Part shown: positions 57,455 to 64,000 of the stretch, in pieces
How the letters are laid out: each line of letters starts with the position of its first letter
Numbering within the stretch: position 1 is the first letter of the stretch
DNA from: Ichthyocystis sparus
Lineage (GTDB): Bacteria > Pseudomonadota > Gammaproteobacteria > Burkholderiales > 2013Ark19i
Direction: 5' to 3' (one strand)
Assembly: GCF_900078755.1 (NCBI RefSeq)
Contig: NZ_FKIH01000028.1
Length of the DNA stretch: 64,000 bases
Program-made: the position numbers and the translations under genes
Notes under the pieces: model-generated
Told to the model about the DNA's origin: nothing
What the model saw: only the letters and a program-made list of their open reading frames with translations
The model's database searches: none

Positions 57455-60400
57455 ATGGACTTTGATTGTGGTACGCATGTTCATATATCATCGTATTCGA
57501 TGGAAGTAATACCGTCTGATCAAAAGAATTTGCCTTATATATCTAAAAAAAATGTTGAAACTTTATTGAATTTAAATTGCGAAATTGAAGTCGATGGGGA
57601 AGTTATTCGTTGTTCTCATTTGGTTTCATTATTTACTTTGAATAGCATTAATTGCTATAGAAGTAACACTAAAATGAAAATTAGCGAACTATTTTCAGAT
57701 GCAGAATCAATAAAAAGAGCAGTTCCTGCTAATTTTAAAGAAATCCATAAAAATATAATAGAAAACTCATGTGGAAGGCATATTATAGCATGCGATAAAT
57801 TTGGTAAATTTTTGCACGAAATAGCATCCACCATCGCTCCTGGGGAACAGAGATTTTTTATTTTGCAAAGTTGCAATCATGCAATGTGCTTTAAGATCAT
57901 GCATAAAATTAAAGAAATAGAAGGGGTACCAGTAGGTAGGTGGGTAATACATTTTTTTGACCCCAATAAGACCAATGTTGTATCACGTAGCGAAGTTTTA
58001 AATTGTGAGGAATTTCTTGATTCTAGTATATTTTCTTTAAGAATGTTTATGACTAAAGATAGTTATAGAGATTATTTTGAAAATGTAGAATCAGAGCCAA
58101 TAGAAAATGAATGCGCAGTATATGAGTACTCTGATATAAGAAATGCAAGTTTGTATTTTTCAACTTTGGAAACCCTGTCTCAAGATGGCATTTCTGGATG
58201 TATGATATACCATATGATGTCAAATAATATTAGTTCATTGGATATTAGAGGAGTGGTAGAATCTAGATCTTTTTCAACTTTGAATAGTGATGTTAGAAGA
58301 GAAATATTTTTTGCTAGAAGCTCTATAGGTGTTTCTGCTCTTCAGTTAGCCATGGAACAAGGTAAACATAACTCTATAAGATTGTATGATAATTTTTTGG
58401 AAGAGCTTTATTGTGATGAACAAGTAAATTTGTTGCCTAATATTGTACAGACTAAATCACCTAAAGGCATACCTGCCTTGTTTATGGCTATGCAAGATGG
58501 ACATATTGAATGTATTAATAGTTTTAGTTTATTGATAAATAGACTTATGAATATAAGACATAGAGTTCCTATAGAAAATTTTTCTGAAATGCTTTTTGAT
58601 ATTTTGGTAGCTGATTTTAAAGATGGAAGCTCTGCTCTTTCTATGGCTTTATCAAGAAACAATGCTGGATCTGTTTTGGCTTTTGGGAATCTTTTGGATA
58701 ATATTTTTATGCTTAAAGATATTATGGATGGTAGAAAATTATCTAATCTTATTTTTAGATTGCTAAGCCATAAAGACGATAAAAGAATGTGTGCTCTATT
58801 TTATGCTTTTCAAGAAGGTTATACTAATACAGTATGTGCTTTTGGAAGATTGATGGATAGATTACTTGTTATGAGAGGTCATGTGCCTGATAGTGACATA
58901 GCTGATATGATTTTTAGACTTTTGGAATCTAAATCTGGCTCAGGGTTTACTGTTCTATTTTTTGCTTTGTGTAATGGTTATTCTGATATGGTATTTGCTT
59001 TTTCTGAATTGATGGATAGATTACTCATTATGAAAGGCTATATACCTGATACAGATATGGCATATATGATTTTTAAATTGTTAATGTCTAAATTTGTCTT
59101 AGGTGATACTGGTCTATTTTATGCTTTGGAGGGTGGATACGCTGATACAGTAATTGCTTTTGGTGCGTTAGTGAGTAAATTTTTGCTAATTAAACACAGC
59201 ATACCTAAAACTATGTTTAATTCCATGATGCTAGACATATTAATTGCCATGGGAAGTAACAATACGCCTGGCATATTTATACCATTAGAAAAAAATGATA
59301 TTAATGTTGTTGCTGCATATAGTTCATTATTAGTGTATGCATCTAAGGAAGTTAGAAAAGAAATATTTTTTGCTAAAAATGGTACCGGATTACCTGCACT
59401 TAGTACACTAATTGCTCATAATAATCCACAATCTTTGGCAACATATGGTTGTTTTTTGCAATCACTTTCTCGTGATGAGAAGATTGATCTACTGTCAGAG
59501 ATGTTAATTTCTAAGGATGATAGAGGGGACCCTGCTCTATTTATAGCTATGCAAGAAGGATATAATGATTGTATTGCTGAATATGGTGTCTTAATAGAGA
59601 ACCAGTTAACTACAATTAGAGACTTAATGCCTCCCGATGATTTTGCTAACCTAGTTTTAGATATTGTATCTGCTAAAAGAAGCGATGGAATATCTGCTTT
59701 AATCATGGGAATGTATAATAATAGAGTTAGTGCTATAGAAGCTTATTCTGGATTGTTAGACAAAATTTTATTATTACTAGATGGCACTATATCAGCCGAT
59801 AAGTTAGCTGATATTATTTATACATTAATTTCATATAACCCTCCTTTTTATGATGAAAGCCCTATATTTACAGTCCTACACAGAGGACATGCTGATTCTG
59901 TTGCTATTTTTAGTTTATTAGTTGATAAACTAGTATTAATGAGAGATTATATATCTAATCGTAAGCTTGCGCATATGATTTTTGAATTGTTGAAGGCTAG
60001 AACTAGCACAAAAATTGACGGATTATTTATGGCCTTGCAAAAAGGTAATACTGATGCAGTAAATGCTTTTGGATTTTTGTTAGACAGATTTATTAGTAGT
60101 ATGAAAGGATACATAGAAGATGTCTCATTGGCTGATATGGTATTTGATTTATTAATGTGCAAAAGTGGTGATGATAATATTCCGGGTTTATTTATGGCTA
60201 TGCAACAAGGACACCATGGAGCTGTAGATGCTTTTAGAAAATTATTAGAAAGAGCAATGATATTTAAGAATGAGGTGTTCAGTGAATATTTTAATAATAT
60301 GATTTTAGATACTGTAATGTCTAAGAGATTAGATGGTACTTCTGGGCTACTTTTGGCACTAAAAAATAATTTTCCTGAGGTAGTTTCATCTTATGGACTA

Positions 60401-60694
60401 TTAATTAACTTAATACCTGAAGATGGATTAGTTAATGTGTTAGTATCTTCCGATAGTTATGGTATACCTGCTGCATTGTTTGCTGGTAAAGAGGCTTTAG
60501 ATAGTTATCTAGAAATAATATCTAACTTGCCAGCTAAGACTATATGTGCTTTATATTTGCGACTTAATTCTATAAGAATGTCGATTAAACATACACTTTT
60601 AAGTAATAGTAGCTTTGATGAAAAATATAAATTTTTATTGGAAAAGATTAAAGAATTTGCTATAAATTCCATACAGGGTATTGTAATAGTCTAG
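57455..60694 (+). CDS. ShET2/OspD3-like effector, subfamily B copy 11
   Basis: 1079 residues, fifteen repeats. C53 in IRCSHLVSLF, H142 in SCNHAMCF and D169 in HFFDPNKTN. Module 1 contains FTVLFFALCNGYSDMVFAF, linking it to the copies at 47087 and 60989. Module 2 starts ASKEVRKEIFFAKNGTG, whose FFAKN resembles the module 1 and subfamily A starts more than the FCIKD of its neighbours. One residue is inserted in the late unit FISSMKGYIEDV. The C-terminus, AINSIQGIVIV, resembles the VPNIVIT ends of the copies at 40837 and 44589. Confidence 0.86.
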   Translation: MDFDCGTHVHISSYSMEVIPSDQKNLPYISKKNVETLLNLNCEIEVDGEVIRCSHLVSLFTLNSINCYRSNTKMKISELFSDAESIKRAVPANFKEIHKNIIENSCGRHIIACDKFGKFLHEIASTIAPGEQRFFILQSCNHAMCFKIMHKIKEIEGVPVGRWVIHFFDPNKTNVVSRSEVLNCEEFLDSSIFSLRMFMTKDSYRDYFENVESEPIENECAVYEYSDIRNASLYFSTLETLSQDGISGCMIYHMMSNNISSLDIRGVVESRSFSTLNSDVRREIFFARSSIGVSALQLAMEQGKHNSIRLYDNFLEELYCDEQVNLLPNIVQTKSPKGIPALFMAMQDGHIECINSFSLLINRLMNIRHRVPIENFSEMLFDILVADFKDGSSALSMALSRNNAGSVLAFGNLLDNIFMLKDIMDGRKLSNLIFRLLSHKDDKRMCALFYAFQEGYTNTVCAFGRLMDRLLVMRGHVPDSDIADMIFRLLESKSGSGFTVLFFALCNGYSDMVFAFSELMDRLLIMKGYIPDTDMAYMIFKLLMSKFVLGDTGLFYALEGGYADTVIAFGALVSKFLLIKHSIPKTMFNSMMLDILIAMGSNNTPGIFIPLEKNDINVVAAYSSLLVYASKEVRKEIFFAKNGTGLPALSTLIAHNNPQSLATYGCFLQSLSRDEKIDLLSEMLISKDDRGDPALFIAMQEGYNDCIAEYGVLIENQLTTIRDLMPPDDFANLVLDIVSAKRSDGISALIMGMYNNRVSAIEAYSGLLDKILLLLDGTISADKLADIIYTLISYNPPFYDESPIFTVLHRGHADSVAIFSLLVDKLVLMRDYISNRKLAHMIFELLKARTSTKIDGLFMALQKGNTDAVNAFGFLLDRFISSMKGYIEDVSLADMVFDLLMCKSGDDNIPGLFMAMQQGHHGAVDAFRKLLERAMIFKNEVFSEYFNNMILDTVMSKRLDGTSGLLLALKNNFPEVVSSYGLLINLIPEDGLVNVLVSSDSYGIPAALFAGKEALDSYLEIISNLPAKTICALYLRLNSIRMSIKHTLLSNSSFDEKYKFLLEKIKEFAINSIQGIVIV

Positions 60695-60988
60695 AACTAC
60701 AGTTGAAATATTCTTATCCCCAAACAAAATAAGTAGTAGATTTAGATTTAGTATTTCATAATCTTTTGCAATGCAAAACTTTAATAAAATTAAAATTAGC
60801 GTGGATGCTGATTTTATCATATTAGTGGTATGTAATTATACTTAACGACACCACATCAATATAAAAAATTGTTTTATAAGACAATTTTTTATATGCATAT
60901 TCATGTTAGAGGTGTTAACGTGGAGCCTGTTTTTATATCTATAGTAGTAATATCGATGACAAAGCAAAGCAAAGCAAAGTAGAGTGAC
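60695..60988 (+). other. 294-base intergenic cassette between B11 and B12
   Basis: Contains GGATGCTGATTTTATCATAT (60803-60822), ATATAAAAAATTGTTTTATAAGAC, CATGTTAGAGGTGTTAACGTGG (60902-60923), TATAGT at 60940-60945 and an expanded AAAGC run directly before the next start (separate entry). Confidence 0.5.
60961..60980 (+). repeat. Expanded AAAGC pentamer run in the B12 leader
   Basis: Three AAAGC units followed by AAAGT lie 8 bases before the ATG. Other B leaders have one AAAGC followed by AAAGT or a similar variant. A variable 5-base repeat next to the translation start could change leader length by slippage. Confidence 0.75.
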
Positions 60989-63900
60989 ATGAGTTATAGT
61001 TACGACATGCATGTTCATGTATCCTCACATTCGATGGAGTTAGTACCATTTAGTCAAAAGAATTTGCCCTATTTATCTAATAAAAAAGTTGGAAGTTTAC
61101 TAAATTTAAATGGCAAAGTTGAAATTGACGAGGAAATTATTAGTTGTTCTCATTTGTCTTCATTGTTCCTTTTGAATAGCATTGACTGTTATAGAAGCAA
61201 CAGGAAAATGGAAATCAGCAAACTGTTTTCAGATGAAAGTTCACTAAAAAAATTAGTTCCCTCTAACTTCAAAAAAATTTATAGAAATATAGTAGAAAAT
61301 TCATGTGATAGACATATCATAGCTTGTAATAAATTCGGTAATTTTTTGCATAAAACAGCATCTACCACAATTTCTGGGGAACAGAGATTTTTTACCTTAC
61401 AAAGTTGCAATCATGTAATGTCTTTCAAGATTACGCATAAAATTAAAGCAATAGAAGGGGTGCCAGTAAGTAGGTGGGTAATACATTTTTTTGACCCTAA
61501 TAAGACTAATGTTGTATCACGTAGCGAAGTTTTAAATTGCGAGGAATTTCTGGATTCTAGTAGATTTTCTTTGAGAATGTTTATGACTGAAGGTTCTTAT
61601 AAAGATTATTTTGAACGTACCGAATTCGAGCCAATAGAAAATGAATGTTCAATACACGAGTACTCTGATAAAAAAAATGTAGGTTTGTATTTTTCAACTT
61701 TAGAAACTCTGTCCCAAGATGGAATTTCTGGATGCATGATATATCATATGATGTCTAGTAACATTAGTTCATTCGACATTAGAGGAATAGTAAAATCCAG
61801 ATCTTTTTCTACCTTAAGTGCTGATACTAGAAAAGAGATATTTTTTGCTAAAAGCTCCTCAGGTGTTTCTGCACTTCAGTTAGCAATGGAACAAAATAAC
61901 GACAACGCTATAAAATCGTATGATGATTTTTTGGAAGAACTTTCTTGTGATGAGCAAGTAAATTTTTTACCTGATATTATAAATACCAAATCACCTGCAG
62001 GTGTGCCTGCTTTATTTATGGCTATGCAAGATGGGCATGTTGAATGTATTAATAGTTTTGGTTTATTGATAAATAGATTAATAAATATAAGACATAAAAT
62101 TCATATAGAATATTTTTCTAAAATACTCTTTGATATTCTGTTAGCTGATTTTACAAATGTAAGCTCTGCTCTTTCTGTAGCTTTATCCAAAAATAATGTT
62201 GGATCTGTTTTGTCTTTTGGTAATCTTTTAGATAATGTTTTTATACTCAAAGATATTATGGATGCTAGAAGATTAGCTAATATAATTTTTAGATTATTGA
62301 ATTACAAAGACAACAAGGGAATGTCTGTTCTGTTTTATGCTTTTCAAGAAGGTTATATTGATACAGTACGTGCTTTTGGTACATTAATGGATAGATTATT
62401 TGTTGTGAAGGGACATGTTCCTGATAGTGATTTGGTTAGTATGATTTCTAGACTACTAGAATCTGAATCTGGCGTAGGTTTTACTGTTCTATTTTTTGCT
62501 TTGTACAGAGGCTGTTCTGACATGATATTTGCTTTTTCTGAATTGTTGGATAGATTATTTGTTATTAAAGGAGATGTATCTGATACTGACATGGCATATG
62601 TGGTTTTTAAATTGTTAACTCCTAAATTTAATACAGGTGATACTGGTTTGTTTTTTGCTTTGGATAAAGGTCATGCTGACACAGTGATTGCTTTTGGTGG
62701 ATTAATAAGTAAATTTTTACTATTAAGTCACAGTATACCTAAAGCTATGTTTAACTCTATGATGTTAGAGATATTAATAGCTACGGAAAGTGATAATACA
62801 CCTGGTATATTCACAGCGTTAGCAAAAAATGATATTGATGTTGTTACCGCTTATAGTTCATTATTAGTATATGCACCTAAAGAGGTTAGAAGAGAAATAT
62901 TTTGCATTAGAGATAGTAACGGATTACCTGCCCTTTATAGATTAATGATTCATAATAATCCGCAATCTCTTACAACATATGATTGTTTTTTGCGATCTCT
63001 TTCTTATGATGAGCGAATTGATCTGCTGCCAGGGATATTAACTTCTAAGAATGATAATGGTGATCCTGCTTTGTTTATAGCCATGCAAGAAGGACACAGC
63101 GATTGTATTGCTGCATATGGTGTCTTGATAGAGAGCCAGTTAACGACAATTAGGGACTTAATGTCTCCCGATGATTTTGCTAACCTAGTTTTAGATATTG
63201 TATCTGCTAAAAGAAGTGATGGAATATCTGCTTTAATCATGGGAATGTATGATAATAGAGTTAGTGCTATGGAAGCTTATTCTGGATTGTTAGACAAAAT
63301 TTTATTATTACTAAATGGCACTATATCAGCTGATAAGTTAGCTGATATTATTTATACATTAATTTCATATCACCCGCCTTCTTCTGATGAGAGCCCTATA
63401 TTTACAGCCCTATCTAGAGGACATGCTGATTCTGTTGCTATTTTTAGTTTATTAGTTGATAAATTAGTATTAATGAAAGGTTATATATCTGACGATAAGC
63501 TTGCGTATATGATTTTTAAATTGTTGAAGGCTAGAAATATTAGCACAAACGTTGATGGATTATTTATGGCTTTGCAAAAAGGAAATGCTGATGCAGTGAC
63601 TGCTTTTGGCTTGTTATTAGATAAACTTATTGGTATGAAAGAATACATAGAAGATGTCTCATTGTCTGATATGGTATTTGATTTACTAATGTGCAAAAGT
63701 GGTAATGATGATATTCCAGGTTTGTTTGTTGCTATGCAAGATGGACATCATGAAGCTATAGATGCTTTTAGAAAATTGTTAGAAAAAACAATGATATTTA
63801 AGGGTGATATATTAAGCGAATTCTTTAATAATATGCTTTTAGATACTGTAATATCTAGACGGTCAGATGGTATACCTGGGTTGTTTGTAGCACTGAAAAA

Positions 63901-64000
63901 TAATTTTCCTAAAGTAATTGAAGCTTATGGCCTATTTCTTACCTTGATACCTAAAGATGAGTTAATTAATGTATTAGTAGCTTCTGATAGTTATGGAATA
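60989..64000 (+). CDS. ShET2/OspD3-like effector, subfamily B copy 12 (runs off the right edge)
   Basis: Open from the ATG at 60989 to the last base: 1004 codons with no stop. Start MSYSYDMHVHVSSHSME. C53 in ISCSHLSSLF, H142 in SCNHVMSF and D169 in HFFDPNKTN. Fourteen repeats are visible, in the same order and with the same variants as the copy at 57455 (FTVLFFALYRG, TPGIFTALAKN, YHPPSSDESPIF), its nearest relative. Module 2 begins APKEVRREIFCIRDSNG. The sequence ends in LVASDSYGI, just before the last PAALFAG unit, so about 70-75 residues are missing beyond the window. The array therefore continues at least to the end of this gene. Confidence 0.85.
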   Translation, partial: MSYSYDMHVHVSSHSMELVPFSQKNLPYLSNKKVGSLLNLNGKVEIDEEIISCSHLSSLFLLNSIDCYRSNRKMEISKLFSDESSLKKLVPSNFKKIYRNIVENSCDRHIIACNKFGNFLHKTASTTISGEQRFFTLQSCNHVMSFKITHKIKAIEGVPVSRWVIHFFDPNKTNVVSRSEVLNCEEFLDSSRFSLRMFMTEGSYKDYFERTEFEPIENECSIHEYSDKKNVGLYFSTLETLSQDGISGCMIYHMMSSNISSFDIRGIVKSRSFSTLSADTRKEIFFAKSSSGVSALQLAMEQNNDNAIKSYDDFLEELSCDEQVNFLPDIINTKSPAGVPALFMAMQDGHVECINSFGLLINRLINIRHKIHIEYFSKILFDILLADFTNVSSALSVALSKNNVGSVLSFGNLLDNVFILKDIMDARRLANIIFRLLNYKDNKGMSVLFYAFQEGYIDTVRAFGTLMDRLFVVKGHVPDSDLVSMISRLLESESGVGFTVLFFALYRGCSDMIFAFSELLDRLFVIKGDVSDTDMAYVVFKLLTPKFNTGDTGLFFALDKGHADTVIAFGGLISKFLLLSHSIPKAMFNSMMLEILIATESDNTPGIFTALAKNDIDVVTAYSSLLVYAPKEVRREIFCIRDSNGLPALYRLMIHNNPQSLTTYDCFLRSLSYDERIDLLPGILTSKNDNGDPALFIAMQEGHSDCIAAYGVLIESQLTTIRDLMSPDDFANLVLDIVSAKRSDGISALIMGMYDNRVSAMEAYSGLLDKILLLLNGTISADKLADIIYTLISYHPPSSDESPIFTALSRGHADSVAIFSLLVDKLVLMKGYISDDKLAYMIFKLLKARNISTNVDGLFMALQKGNADAVTAFGLLLDKLIGMKEYIEDVSLSDMVFDLLMCKSGNDDIPGLFVAMQDGHHEAIDAFRKLLEKTMIFKGDILSEFFNNMLLDTVISRRSDGIPGLFVALKNNFPKVIEAYGLFLTLIPKDELINVLVASDSYGI

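Noticed and set aside
20502..64000. Canonical ankyrin or leucine-rich repeats
   Set aside because: Unit length (mostly about 53 residues) and consensus do not fit either closely; the OspD3-type repeat is the better match, so I call them ankyrin-like only.
1..64000. tRNA, rRNA, insertion sequences or transposases
   Set aside because: I found no cloverleaf-type sequences, transposase motifs or terminal inverted repeats with target duplications. The amplification seems to have occurred by recombination, not by a mobile element visible here.
20502..64000. CaaX boxes in subfamily B
   Set aside because: B proteins end in ARNF, SRYM, RHNR, NQNY, RQNY, NIVIT, KHNH, KRDY, RQSH or GIVIV, none with a Cys at position -4.

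Overview
The window is very AT-rich bacterial DNA. It opens with a few ordinary chromosomal genes and then becomes one long tandem gene array. ThiL, a persulfide-dioxygenase-type metallo-beta-lactamase-fold protein and two type IV prepilins point to a Gram-negative proteobacterium. The array points to an intracellular or host-associated lifestyle. A relative of the fish epitheliocystis betaproteobacteria (Candidatus Ichthyocystis type, reported to carry expanded tandem gene families) is my best guess, from memory and not proven by the sequence.

Layout. 1-181 (minus): N-terminus of a prepilin cut by the window edge. 298-1158: MBL-fold hydrolase, convergent and stop-overlapping with thiL (2129-1155, minus). 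2279-4776: three unrecognised small proteins, two of them with a single C-terminal membrane segment, one of these built of 93-bp tandem repeats. 4799-5854: a KfrA-like DNA-binding coiled-coil protein, probably co-transcribed with the repeat protein. A perfect 14-bp inverted repeat follows. From 6124 to the right edge there are 18 same-strand paralogues, interrupted only by one prepilin gene (8599-9117) and one doubtful ORF (23338-23619). Two degraded fragments of the family lie at 20052-20352 and 44189-44355.

The array. Each paralogue has an N-terminal domain of about 260 residues resembling, from memory, the ShET2 N-terminal region of Shigella OspD3/SenA. It carries an invariant Cys (about residue 53), His (about 142) and Asp (about 169) that would form a cysteine-protease triad. 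Ankyrin-like helical repeats follow (most often 53 residues, core [G/A]LFxAMQEGH.xxxxAFGxLxDK). Subfamily A (five genes, 674-730 aa, GGAG ribosome site) has one repeat module. Subfamily B (twelve genes, mostly 970-1124 aa, A-rich leader without a clear Shine-Dalgarno) has an extra module of about 345 residues inserted in front of it. The gene at 20502 is intermediate. Subfamily A proteins end in a eukaryotic-type CaaX box (CTLM, CSLM, CLLM), decayed in two copies. That suggests effectors prenylated by the host; subfamily B lacks it.

Evolution. Copies differ by whole repeat units and show gene-conversion tracts and duplicated intergenic cassettes with conserved hairpins. The family is diversifying by recombination while the putative catalytic residues stay fixed. 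My working interpretation is a large arsenal of secreted cysteine-protease effectors with variable substrate-binding repeats. No secretion system is visible in the window.
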